From: Asterias rubens
Taxonomy: Eukaryota > Echinodermata > Asteroidea > Forcipulatida > Asteriidae
DNA: 64,000 nucleotides
Assembly: GCF_902459465.1 (NCBI RefSeq)
Contig: NC_047078.1
Span: forward strand, 2,155,691-2,219,690
Direction: 5' to 3'
Shown here: in pieces, positions 10,970-20,849 of the stretch
Position numbering within the stretch: position 1 is the first letter of the stretch
Layout: every line of letters starts with the position of its first letter
The notes under the pieces: model-generated
Database searches by the model: none
The model's input: the letters and a program-made list of their open reading frames with translations, nothing else
Told to the model about the DNA's origin: nothing
Translations under genes and position numbers: made by a program

Positions 10970-11338
10970 AGCGTATTTCACAGGTTAGCAGGAAAATTTG
11001 GCGGCCATAATGCGCGTTTACCATTATTGTGACGTCATTTATTTTCGTGCGGTAAGCACCGGAAGGTTTCATGCCCTTCGCGTGCTTACGGTTAGCAGCG
11101 CTTTGAAATGAAAATCGCACGGTAACCACAAAATCGGCCGCTAAGCAGCGCTATAAAATTGGGCCCAGGACCCAATTTCATGAAGCACAGAAACTTGCTA
11201 AGCACAGGAAAATATTACTTATAAAATTAGGTTACCAGCCCGCAATCCAATAAGATAACATTGTTTTGACTGGTACCCCACTAATTTTTCGCTTAGCAAG
11301 TACATATTTTCTGCTAATCAGCTTTATGAAATTGGGCC
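10970..11338. repeat. two adjacent family B-type mini-elements
   Basis: About 10970-11168 is a variant ending GCTATAAAATTGGGCCCAGG and containing GTGCGGTAAGCACCGGAAGG. 11170-11338 is a second unit bounded by CCCAATTTCATGAAGCAC and TTTATGAAATTGGGCC. The first variant resembles 57536-57780. Confidence 0.65.
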
Positions 11339-11748
11339 ATGGTTGCCACCTTGATGACACTTACGCTGTTGAAGGCATTTAATTTTCTCGATACCACGCC
11401 ATTGTTTACTATATCGACGTTCTCATGCTTTTTTATTGTATTTTTTGTTCTAAATTCGCATTGATTTACCATTAAAGTATTACTTATATAAAATAACATG
11501 ACAATGGCTTTCAAAATAGGTAGTTACCTCTATACAAGTCAGAACTTTGGACGCCATTGTTATCCTTGAGAAACAAAACTGTATGAATAATATAGTGGGT
11601 GCCGGTGTTTTTTGTCAAAATTGTAATGCAAAGTATACCTTTAGTTTTTGGAACCGCTTGATTGTTTTAATCATTATGGATGTACAACAGAAATTATTTA
11701 ACATTTTATTTAAAACATATTTGCTAAATTCGTTTGTAAATGATCGCT

Positions 11749-12265
11749 TAATATTCATGACGTGACGACGTATGACTTCCCTGGCAATAGGAGGAATAGC
11801 ATAATTGGTGCACCAACTTTGATTAAAGCCATTGGACACTTTCGGTAAACAGTAATGTCCAAGGCCCACACTTCGTGTATCACAACTTATATATCAAATA
11901 ACAATCCTGTGAAAATTTAGGCTCAATCTGTCATCGGAGTCGGGAGAAAATAACGGGAAAACCCACCCTTGTTTCCGCACGTTTCGCCGTGTCATGACAT
12001 GTGCTTAAAATAAATCCGTAATTCTCGCTATCGAGAATTGAGTAAAGCATTTACTTTAATATTCATCGACGTATAATTTCCCTGGTATGGATTGCACCTC
12101 CTCGCTTTAACCGTGTTTCTTATTTAAAAAAATCGTTGAATAATCTGCATGACGTGTCGACGTGTGATTCCCCTGGCCAATGGAGTATTGATGCATATCC
12201 TTTCTGTGACTCTATCGTTGAATATTCATGACGTGTTGACGTATGATTTCACTGGCCAATGGAAT
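11749..12265 (+). promoter_or_regulatory. four copies of a CCAAT/CRE-like 45-bp motif upstream of the FReD gene
   Basis: Degenerate repeats of the form AATATTCATGACGTG, then CGTATGATTTCCCTGG, then CCAATGGA lie at about 11749-11793, 12058-12098, 12135-12185 and 12214-12265. Each holds a cAMP-response-like ATGACGT, and copies 3 and 4 hold a CCAAT core. A TTAA MITE (11827-12045) separates copies 1 and 2. They lie 0.6-1.1 kb before the FReD start codon. An enhancer role is inference; decayed repeats would look the same. Confidence 0.4.
11827..12045 (+). repeat. TTAA MITE family C (AGCCATTGGACAC)
   Basis: Follows TTAA (11823-11826) and begins AGCCATTGGACACTTTCGG. It shares the blocks CAAGGCCCACACTTCGTG and GTTTCCGCACGTTTCGCC with 15496-15954, 29920-30180 and 34735-34953. 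The right end is truncated after the ATTCTCGCTATCGAGAAT hairpin. Confidence 0.7.
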
Positions 12266-12651
12266 GTGTTATATCAAGTGCTACTTCATCAGCAGCAAGG
12301 TTCGATGAAGTCTCTCTATATTGGGCGCTTCAGGTATAAACTACCAAGGCTTGCGTTTGCTATTTTACACAAAAATCCAGACAGCTACATCACAACATGA
12401 TCAAAGCTGCGTGTAAATCTGTATGCTACACTCGCCCAAGCTTCGTGAAGACGGAGGGAATAGTGCCAATGCATTTGCCATCAAGTTTGATCAATCACAT
12501 TTTTGGGTGGATGCTGCGCACGAGAATCTTAACTACTTGAGTGTTGCACTATATTGGTGTAAATATAAAACCAAAATAATACTCTGTGTGTAGCTTGGAT
12601 GCACTCACCACACATGATTACAGAGTGGTTATCTGATTGATTCTAACACAA

Positions 12652-12790
12652 CACTGAACGGTAGGTTATTCAGACTGAACCTCACCATTATATTGTGCTT
12701 TGGTCAACATGAACTATTTCACAACATGAGAGGGATATGTGTTTGTAGTTATCGTTGTCGTCGTGGATGCAAACACCACATAACTGCACG
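12652..12790 (+). pseudogene. decayed duplicate of the FReD gene 5' end
   Basis: Carries CAACATGAACTATTTCACAA and then GAGGGATATGTGTTTGTAGT, matching the real 5' end at about 12818-12925 (AAATGAACTATTTCACCATG). The matching frame stops after six codons (M-N-Y-F-T-T-stop). It is a local tandem duplicate, offset about 170 bp, that can no longer encode the signal peptide. Confidence 0.6.
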
Positions 12791-12880
12791 ACTACAACTT
12801 TTCAATCAATACTAAACGGTCTTTTACAGTTGGTTTCTGTAGGCCACTGAACATCACCATTCTTTTTATGCTTGATCAAA

Positions 12881-14527
12881 ATGAACTATTTCACCATGAG
12901 AGACGCGTTTGCAGTTATCTTCTTAGCAGTTTGTGTACACGGTTGTCTTTCTGGATGTAATGACCGAAAACCGATATCATACTACAACTCGGCAAACAAT
13001 CAGATCTTGAAGAGGCATGGTTTTCAGCGGAAGACTGTATCTTCTCCAGTGCTGTGTGGTCGAGACTGCGCCATCAGCCCCCAATGTCAGTCATTCAACT
13101 ACCACCCCAGTACACATCTTTGTGTGTTGAATAATGCAACCAGATCCAACAACCCTGATGACTTGGTCCATCTCCTGGGAAGTGTCTATTATGACGAGAA
13201 TGTGGACACTAAGTTTCTTATAAAAACTGAAACTACATCAATCGACGAAACACCCACGATTGCAGATAGCTACACTCAAGCACCGTCGACAACAATTTCC
13301 CCTGGCACTTCAGCAGAAATGACGAAACAAGTCACATCCTCTGCCGCTATTGATACTGGAGCACCGACGACACCGTCGGCAGAATCGGCATTACAAGTCA
13401 CATCATATGCAGCTATTGGCACACAAGTACTGACGAAACCTATTTCCCTTGACACCGATGTACCATCATCTGCTGCTATTGACAATCAAGCACCGACGAC
13501 ATCAATGTCCCCTGACACCAATGTTACACCCTCTTCTGCTGATGACACTCACGCAACAACGACGACGACACCAAAGTCCCCTGACACTTCGGCAGAAACG
13601 ACATTACACGTCACATCATCTGCTGCTACTGATACTCAAGCACTGACGACACCAATGTCCCCTGACACCGATGTCACATCCTCTGCCGCTATTGATAGTG
13701 GAGCACCGACGACACCGTCGGCAGAATCGGCATTACAAGTCACATCATATGCAGCTATTGGCACACAAGTACTGACGAAACCTATTTCCCTTGACACCGA
13801 TGTACCATCATCTGCTGCTATTGACAATCAAGCACCGACGACATCAATGTCCCCTGACACCAATGTCACATCATCTGCTGCTACTGATACTCAAGCACTG
13901 ACGACACCAATGTCCCCTGACACCGATGTCACATCCTCTGCTGCTACTAACACTCAAGCACCGACGACACCAATGGCATCTGACACTTCAGCAGAAACGA
14001 CAAAACAAGTCACGTCAACTGCAACCTCCAAGAGCTGCAAAGAGTTACTATTATCAGGTACTGACAATGGACAGTACACAATCTACCCAGATGGTCTGCT
14101 AGAGGGCGTCCCGGTCTACTGTGACATGGAGACCGACGGTGGAGGCTGGATCGTGTTCCAGAGAAGACAAGATGGCTCTGTTGACTTTTACCGTAACTGG
14201 GCTGAATATCAATCTGGTTTTGGCGACCTCAATGGTGAGTTCTGGTTGGGCAATGACATTCTGCGTACAATAACTGGGAATGGTGAGTGGCACCGACGTA
14301 TTGAGTTGACTGATTGGAATGGTTACTCTCGGTGGGCCCTTTACAAGAGGTTTGCTATATCTGGTGACGAGTACAGAATCACTGTCAGCTTATATGACAC
14401 TCTTAGTACTGCAAGCGACTCAATGGCATACCATAACGGGTATTCGTTCACAACTAGCGACCATGACAATGACGCATACTATAATAACTGTGCAAGCAAA
14501 TGGGAAGGTGCCTGGTGGTTTATATAA
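12881..14527 (+). CDS. secreted PAN / mucin-like / fibrinogen-related (FReD) protein, 3' end frameshifted
   Basis: The ATG at 12881 is preferred over the upstream in-frame TTG. A signal peptide (about 1-25) precedes a PAN/apple-like module with six clustered Cys (about residues 22-81). A Thr/Ser/Pro-rich stretch (about 125-380) follows, likely heavily O-glycosylated, with repeats of the type DTQAPTTPMSPDT. The fibrinogen C-terminal domain starts at SCKELL (about 384) with the hallmarks YCDMETDGGGWIVFQRRQDG, FWLGN, DHDND (calcium site region) and GAWW. FReD proteins bind acetylated sugars and act in innate recognition and clotting-like reactions. The frame stops at TAATAA after AWWF; the missing end (NNCLDSHFNGRYSF to 14675) follows directly in the next frame, consistent with a one-base insertion near 14521. 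So this is a recent pseudogene, an assembly error or a truncated allele. No introns were seen. Confidence 0.85.
   Translation: MNYFTMRDAFAVIFLAVCVHGCLSGCNDRKPISYYNSANNQILKRHGFQRKTVSSPVLCGRDCAISPQCQSFNYHPSTHLCVLNNATRSNNPDDLVHLLGSVYYDENVDTKFLIKTETTSIDETPTIADSYTQAPSTTISPGTSAEMTKQVTSSAAIDTGAPTTPSAESALQVTSYAAIGTQVLTKPISLDTDVPSSAAIDNQAPTTSMSPDTNVTPSSADDTHATTTTTPKSPDTSAETTLHVTSSAATDTQALTTPMSPDTDVTSSAAIDSGAPTTPSAESALQVTSYAAIGTQVLTKPISLDTDVPSSAAIDNQAPTTSMSPDTNVTSSAATDTQALTTPMSPDTDVTSSAATNTQAPTTPMASDTSAETTKQVTSTATSKSCKELLLSGTDNGQYTIYPDGLLEGVPVYCDMETDGGGWIVFQRRQDGSVDFYRNWAEYQSGFGDLNGEFWLGNDILRTITGNGEWHRRIELTDWNGYSRWALYKRFAISGDEYRITVSLYDTLSTASDSMAYHNGYSFTTSDHDNDAYYNNCASKWEGAWWFI
13331..13867 (+). repeat. 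in-frame 342-bp-offset internal duplication in the mucin-like region
   Basis: A block of about 190 bp starting GTCACATCCTCTGCCGCTAT (13331-13525) recurs almost identically at 13673-13867. The offset of 342 nt is 114 codons, so the frame is kept. The near identity suggests recent unequal exchange or gene conversion and predicts length polymorphism of the stalk. Confidence 0.8.
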
Positions 14528-14675
14528 TAACTGCTTGGATTCTCATTTCAACGGCCGATATTCTTTCAACCCAAATGTGGCTTACTACTGGGGGATTCAG
14601 TGGTTATCTGGTTTTGGGGTTGGCTACTCCTTTAAAGAATGCCACATGAAAATACGTACAAATAAGTACAAATAA
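14528..14675 (+). pseudogene. frameshifted C-terminal part of the first FReD domain
   Basis: In the +1 frame relative to the upstream CDS the sequence continues as the end of a fibrinogen domain: NNC, HFNGRYSF, YYWGIQW and a final Cys in KECHMKIR, then a stop at 14673-14675. It carries the last disulfide of the domain, so loss of this frame should prevent normal folding. Confidence 0.8.
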
Positions 14676-14687
14676 ATAGGTACAAAT

Positions 14688-15296
14688 AACGACAATGGAC
14701 AATACACAATCTACCCCGATGGTCAGCCAGAGGGCGTCCAGGTCTACTGTGATATGGAGACTGACGGTGGAGGCTGGATCGTGTTCCAGAGAAGACAAGA
14801 TGGCTCTGTTGACTTTTACCGCAACTGGGCTGAATATCAAGCAGGTTTTGGCAGTCTCGATGGTGAGTTCTGGCTGGGAAACAATAACCTCCGAGCACTT
14901 ACTGCCTACGGAAAATGGCAACTGCTTGTTGAAATGGAAAACTGGGACGGTGGGAAGTTTTGGGCGGCTTATGGAGAGTTTGCTGTTTCCGGTAACCTGT
15001 ATACTCTGCATATCGGCTCATATGACACGAAAAGCACTGTTGATGATTCAATGCTTTATCATGACGGCTATCCATTCACAACAAAGGACCAAGACAATGA
15101 CAATATCAACTTTAACTGTGCAGTTAGAAAAGAAGGTGCCTGGTGGTTCGAATCCTGTTTTAAAGCACACCTTAATGGTAAATATTACAACCACAGCAGA
15201 GTTGGTGACGGACAGGGAGTTCAGTGGAAGGCAATCTCAGGTGGCTTTTACTATTCCTTGAAGAGTTGCGCCATGAAAATAAGGGAAGTGCGTTAA
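14688..15296 (+). pseudogene. second FReD copy lacking its head
   Basis: Frame open from 14676 to the stop at 15294-15296. It begins directly at NDNGQYTIYPDG, so the usual SCKELL start with its first Cys is missing, and no signal peptide, PAN or mucin region precedes it. The rest of the domain is intact: YCDMETDGGGW, WAEYQAGFG, FWLGN, DQDND, EGAWWF, a central Cys pair and a final SCAMKIR. It resembles the first FReD copy closely at the start and diverges later. The junction is marked by TACAAATAA-type microrepeats (14659-14690). The ATG at 14754 is internal to the domain. It could only be expressed through a fusion, a splice or a readthrough transcript. Confidence 0.75.
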
Positions 15297-15495
15297 GTTT
15301 CGTTTTCTTGTCGCAAAATTATCTGAAATTATAATTTAATAATTATTTAAATTGTTTAAATTGTAGTTGGCGAAATAGAAAATTGCACTTTTGTTTGTTG
15401 TTAAATTTAACACACGAGATTCTTCGATTAATGGTAGGTTTAAAACGTATTGTAAATATTTCACATTTTTTTATATTTGGTCTATATATCCTTAA

Positions 15496-15954
15496 AGCCA
15501 TTGGACACGTTCGGTAAAGAGTATTGTCCAAGGCCCACACTTCGTGTATCACAACTTATACATAAAATAACAAACCCGTGAAAATTTTGGCTCAATCGGT
15601 CATCGGAGTCAGGAGAAAATAACGGGAAAACCCACCCTTGTTTCCGCATGTTTTGCCGTGTCAAGACATGTGTTTAAAATTAATCCGTAATTCTCGATAT
15701 CGAGAATTGATTTAATGTTTTCTCAAAAAGTAAAGCATTTCATGGAATAGTATAAAACAAATAACACTGGTGTCAACGGCATAGCCACTATAATTCTAAA
15801 CGCAGTTTTCGCACTCAATATTAAAAGACTTTAGGCTTGAAGCCTTTTATATAATTATAGGCATTTGAAGTAACAAAAAAAAAATTAATACACTTATGTT
15901 GGGACAACTGAGAACACCGGTCTGTGACAATATTACCAAACATGTCCAGTGCCT
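15496..15954 (+). repeat. TTAA MITE family C, near full length
   Basis: TTAA at 15492-15495, then AGCCATTGGACACG. The right end, ATGTCCAGTGCCT, is followed by TTAA. It contains the hairpin TTCTCGATATCGAGAA and the A/T-rich palindrome around AGACTTTAGGCTTGAAGCC. The ends resemble family A, so the two probably use the same transposase. Confidence 0.7.
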
Positions 15955-16682
15955 TTAAAAGATACTTATTATCTGGCACCAACAATTTCATTAGAACGCA
16001 AAATTTGGACCGATTTGTTAGGGTTTGAGAATGACTATAAATTGCCATGATTTACGTGGCCCTGCTTTCATTACCGAAAACAAAATTGGATCTACTTTGT
16101 ATATCGGCATAGACCTACGTCCTGAAAGTTTCATGGTTTACTGTTTACAACCTCCCGACACCAAAATAAAATGAGTAAACCCATGTTATAAACGGTGCAT
16201 TATTGTTGAACTTATGTTGTTGGTTAAAGGCAGTAGACACTATTATTGGTAATTACTCAAAATAGTTATCATAAAAACTAACTTGGTAACGAGTAATGGG
16301 GAGAGGTTGATAGTATAAAAACAAATGTGAGAAACGGCTCCCTCTGAAGTACAGTATTTTTCGAGAAAGAAGTAATTTTCCACGAATTTGATTTCGAGAC
16401 CTCAGATTTAGAAATTGAGGTCTCGAAATCAAGCATCTGAAAGCACACAACTTCGTGTGACATAAGGTTGTTTTTAAATATTCTTTCATTATTATCTCGG
16501 AACTTCGATGACCAATTGAGCTCAAATTTTCCCAGGTTTGTTATTTTATGCATAATATTGAGATACACCAAGTGAGAAGACTGGTAGAAGACTCCGGCCT
16601 CGTTTTGTAACCTCGTTGATACCTCGAAAGCCATGCTTCGACCCCGCGGTATCAAGTACTGTTGTGTGCCGTGCGGTATAGT

Positions 16683-16908
16683 GGAAACCAGTCATCTCGC
16701 CCCCCAGCAAAGTCGCCCACAACAAAGTCGCCCCCAGCAAAGTCGCCCACTACAAAGTCGCCCCCCCAGCAAAGTCGCCCACCACAAAGTCGCCCCCTCA
16801 CTTACAAAGTCGCCCCCTGTCAAAGTCGCCCCTCACAAAGTCGCCCCCTGACAGAGTCGCCCCAACAAAGTCGCCCCCCGACACTGTCGCCCCCTAACAA
16901 AGTCGCCC
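16683..16908 (+). repeat. left arm of foldback element (AAAGTCGCC array)
   Basis: About a dozen units of the form (C)AAAGTCGCCCC with variable 3-9-bp spacers such as CAGC, ACAAC, TCACTTAC and TGT. Open frames across it (Ser-Pro-Pro-Lys repeats) are artefacts of the array. Confidence 0.85.
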
Positions 16909-17961
16909 AGTGCATGGTTGAGCGACGTACACAAAAGTGGATTTATTAAAAGTAATTGTGGTTATTTTTTTTATTTAAATACAGTTCTAATTTTTTGTTC
17001 GCGGATTTATTAAAAGTTCGCGGATTCGCGGATTGATTTAAAGTTATTGTGGTTATTTATATGTTTTTAAATAAAATTCAAATTTTGTTCGCGGATTTAT
17101 TAAAAGTTATTGTGGTTATTTATTTGTTTTTGAATATAGTTCAAATTTTTTGTTCTACTCCAAAACTTTTTTTTGTTTTTTTAAATACATGTACTTCTTT
17201 TTCCAACTTCAAACTTTTTTAAATATTTGTTATGTCCGTGTAACTGATGGGTTGTTTTTATTTGCATTTATTTATTTGTTTTTTGTTGATGTAAACTTCA
17301 AACTCAATTTGTTTAATTTTTTCCCCTCCATGTTGAAGCAAATGTTTGTGCAATGGTAATTATTCGCGAATTTATTAAAAGTTATGGTGGTTACATATTT
17401 GCTTTTAAATGAAGTTCTAATTGTTTTGTTTTTTATATTTAAAACCTTCTTTTTTATAGTCTATATGTTGTTTAATTGAATAAAATTATGTTAACTCTAA
17501 AACTGATGTGTTTTGATACATTATTTGAAGTTCTTGAAGTTTTATTGTTGTGATAAGTTGACAGGTTGCCTACTTTAATTAAAACCCTAAGTCGATCACT
17601 AGGCCTACAGACAAAATCACATTTTAGTCATAACAATTGTTTGTTGTTAAAACAAATTGATTAAAAATATTAACTAAAAATATTGGGTATAAAAATATGT
17701 TTCCGGTATGGATTAAAAATTATGCACAGCAATAATTATGTATACAATCTTAAATGGTTGGCATGCTTAATTTAATTCAGAAAACTGTCTATGTTCGATA
17801 CAGATTTACATAATATTAGAAGGCCAATTCAAAGTATAAAAAAAAGAAAATAGCTAATTAGTTATCTAGCGAAAAGACAGAGCATTCGCCAAGCCTGGAA
17901 TCTCCAATGGTTGAATCTAAACCGTTAACAAAGGGCGCCCTCACTTAGTGAAATCTTCTAT

Positions 17962-18185
17962 GGCGACTTTGTTAGGGGGCGACTGTGTCGGGGGCGACTT
18001 TGTTGGGGGGCGACTATGTCAGGGGGCGACTTTGTGAGGGGCGACTTTGACAGGGGGGCGACTTTGTAAGTGAGGGGGCGACTTTGTGGTGGGCGACTTT
18101 GCTGGGGGCGACTTTGTAGTGGGCGACTTTGCTGGGGGCGACTTTGTTGTGGGCGACTTTGCTGGGGGGCGAGATGACTGGTATT
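17962..18185 (-). repeat. right arm of foldback element
   Basis: Inverted counterpart of 16683-16908. The spacer order is conserved (TCACTTAC, then TGT, then TCAC, then TGACA), so the arm was copied as a whole. The arms differ by a few indels and substitutions. Confidence 0.85.
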
Positions 18186-18308
18186 CGGTATAGTATCTAT
18201 GCATTTCGTGAAGTCAGAGCGGGCCGGTGCTTGCGTAAAGAGCCTTGGACAAGGCTAGTAGAAGACTGGTTTTTTGACAGTTACCAATAGTATCCAGTGC
18301 CTTTAAAT

Positions 18309-19394
18309 TAAATTGATAGTTCTTGATTATTGGAAATGTAGGCCTACTGGTTAGTACGATGACTCATGTTTAGCCTTACAACTTTTTGAAAGTCACGTTT
18401 GTATATTATGTACGTACTTCTATTGGTAGCACTATGCGTTGGGTAACCTTTGAGTGTTATGTGGCAAAACCATTCAAGGTACCCCATTGTTTACGTAGTG
18501 CATGAGCATGCGCATAATTTTGAATCACTTTGAGCAAAGATTATTAAAAATAGAGCGCCGATCATATTGACCTTTGACTCGATCTAGTTTGAATAGTCAT
18601 CTTCAATTCGTCACGTGATATGAATATTGCATTAATTAAAAGTCATTTACATAGTCTGGCCACGCCTTCAATTTGCAAATGTCCAAGACCCTTGGTGAGC
18701 ACAGACTCTAGACATGGTGAGATCTAAATCAGAGAAACAGAGCGCCCGCTAGCGTTCGTTCATTACAAGCGTGTACAGTTTTTGCCGTGCATAATCGGAA
18801 CGTTCGTTGTGTGTGACCGCGCAACACCAATGGTCTTGGAACCAAGACTAACATTGAAATAGAGGCAATGACAATTTTTTTGTCATGGTAATTTGATTAT
18901 TCGGTCGGATTCCTCCATGGTCTGATTGTCCATTCGTGAAAGGGTTTTATGTGAGGATTTACGGCGTGAACCGGTTGATGTGTCTGTCATCCATTCATTA
19001 TTACGTTAGTTACCCCCTCTCTGCTACTGATGGGACAATCTGGCGTAGCCATTATACGGAACATCAGGGTAAGTGTTCATCATTGAAAACGAAAAATTAT
19101 AAACAAAAATTGACAAGTTTCCAAGCTTCTGTATCATGCCACCACTTTTTCATTGGGTTGTAATAGTCTAGAATGATGTCTAATTTATAATTAAAAAAAA
19201 AAGAAATGAGAAATCCTTTTGGTAAAATTTACCGGAATGTGCTTGAAAGTTTACCAGAGGTTTCTCACTAAATTGTTTGAATCTGAACAAGACTTCAGAC
19301 ATTAAAACTTTGTATGCATCTGAAAGCTCGCATTGCGCAACAAGGTTGTTTTTTTTCCTTTATATTCTCTTGCAACTTCGATGACTAATATTAA
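18309..19394. other. non-coding stretch with one possible short exon
   Basis: No supported gene. A 39-nt ATG-led segment at 19030-19068 (M-G-Q-S-G-V-A-I-I-R-N-I-R) is followed at once by a strong donor, GTAAGTG. It could be an upstream exon of the gene starting at 20850, but its phase (0) differs from the phase-2 first exons of the paralog. Confidence 0.3.
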
Positions 19395-19773
19395 GGTAAG
19401 TCGTTGTCCTTGGATCGGTCGAGTTGGTCTTTGAAAAGCGTTTGTTTGTTATAAAATGCATATGTAACCGTTTGTTATAAAATGCATTATGGTTAGAAAG
19501 ATGATTTAAAAGTAGAACACAATGATCCACACATATATGCCTCGAAATTGCGTGGTTTTCCTTTTACTTTGCGAACTAGCACGGTCGCGGCCACTCCCAT
19601 AAATGACCGACCTTTGTCGACGAGGTATAAGGAAAACTTCGAGTGATACTTGTGTGGATCTTTATATTCTACTTTTAAAATATTTGTCTAATCATATGCA
19701 TGCTATAACAAACGGTTTGTTCAAACACCTTTTTTCAACGACCAACTCGACCGATCCAAGGCAACGTGTTCCT
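19395..19773. repeat. TTAA MITE family D
   Basis: TTAA at 19391-19394 and 19774-19777. Inner ends are TCCTTGGATCGGTCGAGTTG and the complement, GACCGATCCAAGGCAACGTG. The middle has a partial palindrome over ATAAATGACCGACC. Other copies are at 29226, 37010 and 60198. The left terminus is eroded. Confidence 0.75.
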
Positions 19774-20640
19774 TTAAGCCCAAACTTGCACAGGTTGAAC
19801 CTCTGCTCTACTCACTTGCGAATATCGCTGCGAAAGGAGGGTCGTGACGTCACATTCACGTCAAATTCGCAGGAAGTATGAACTGGGCTTAACTGATCAA
19901 AGCGTCGAGTTGAAACCTACTGTTTTTCAGAACCACCCCACCTCAATTACAGTTTGTCATAACATGCGTGTTTACCGCAAGCATGTATTATTTTTGAAGA
20001 GGCCAGACCTTGTACAAGCTAATATGCTATTTGTCTAATGTCCCATATACTATTATTAAGTTTCGATAAGTAGTTTTCACTCATATTGTACTGCCTAAAT
20101 TGTATAGAAAATAACCTGAAACCTAAAACATTGAATTGCACCGCAGGAAGGGAATGAAAGCATTATATAACCCTGTATTGTAACGGTAATGTAATGACAC
20201 TTCCACCAAAATAAGATAGTACAATTGAAGAATGAAACGGCTCTTAAGTTGGCCAGCACAAGCCCTACGGCCTTGTACTTCTATTATAAACAGTGCACAT
20301 CGCACAGGAAGAGCCTTTTTCAGGGCTACATCAATAACCAGAGTGCATTTTAGCACTGCTATAGCGCTCTTAACTATTGTCGAGGGGACATTGCAGCACT
20401 TTACGCTAGATTCTTTTGGGCTCCTAGTAGGTTGTTTAGTAGTAATGTGATGATGTTATTGATGATGTTATTGATTGAGCAATAAACCAGTCGGGCGTGA
20501 CCGGTGGCTGGGCAGCACCCCCCGTGGCCTGGCCATCGGCAGTCCGTTGCCCACCAGTCATCCTGTGTAGTAGTCTATAGTCTAGCTCTCCAGTATAACG
20601 ACAGGCCCAACGGGACTCGGCCTGAGATTTAGGTCAGATC
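19774..20640. other. non-coding stretch with a GAAACGTCG-type repeat
   Basis: About 19890-19985 carries a degenerate copy of an interspersed repeat (CAAAGCGTCGAGTTGAAACC ... CAGAACCACCCCACCTC), also seen near 21710, 38010 and 62740. No gene is supported. Confidence 0.4.
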
Positions 20641-20773
20641 GGATAAATTTCCGTATTGCGCCACCACTTTTCCCCTCATTTTTTACAAAAAGGGATATCT
20701 CATTGAGGTAAATTAGATACTATATTATTTCATATCGAATGAAAAAGTGGTGGCGCCATACGGAAACTTTTCC
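20641..20773. repeat. palindromic mini-element (family E), copy 3, next to a gene start
   Basis: Same element as at 902 and 1083. It ends 76 bp before the start codon of the DUF1647-like gene 1, so it occupies the place of the proximal promoter or the end of an upstream intron. Confidence 0.75.
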
Positions 20774-20849
20774 TCACTTTAAATTTATCAGTCAGAGTAA
20801 CAAGATTTTACAGATTTTAAAAGAAAGAAAAACCTTTTGCAGATACAAG

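Larger units (their letters stand above)
16683..18185. mobile_element. foldback (TU-like) transposon
   Basis: 1503 bp flanked by the 9-bp direct repeat CGGTATAGT (16674-16682, 18186-18194). The arms of about 225 bp (16683-16908 and 17962-18185) are inverted copies. Each starts ACCAGTCATCTCGCC and then repeats AAAGTCGCCC-type units of 13-20 bp. The unit-by-unit order is the same in both arms. The interior (16909-17961) is very AT-rich and has no supported gene. Long inverted arms built of short tandem units with an 8-10-bp target duplication match foldback elements, including the TU elements of sea urchins. It is non-autonomous as seen here. Confidence 0.85.
16586..18259. mobile_element. outer insertion within the MITE, with 11-bp flanking repeat
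   Basis: AGAAGACTGGT occurs at 16575-16585 and again at 18260-18270, while uninterrupted MITE copies have it once, so it is a duplicated target. Without the foldback element inside, the insert is only about 170 bp (16586-16682 plus 18195-18259). Its own ends show no clear inverted repeat. It may be an element remnant or repair filler. Confidence 0.6.
16228..18302 (+). repeat. TTAA MITE family A split by a nested insertion
   Basis: TTAA at 16224-16227, then AGGCAGTAGACACTATT. The body runs to 16585 and resumes at 18260, ending GTATCCAGTGCCT with TTAA at 18303-18306. The sequence between is foreign and bounded by a repeat of AGAAGACTGGT. Confidence 0.85.

Noticed and set aside
13276-13827. Minus-strand Ala/Val/Ser-rich frames across the stalk
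   Set aside because: They are antisense translations of the repetitive mucin-like coding region.
16633-16949. Pro/Ser/Lys-rich repetitive frames
   Set aside because: They are produced by the AAAGTCGCC array of the foldback arm; the inverted arm gives the mirror frame at 18019-18204.
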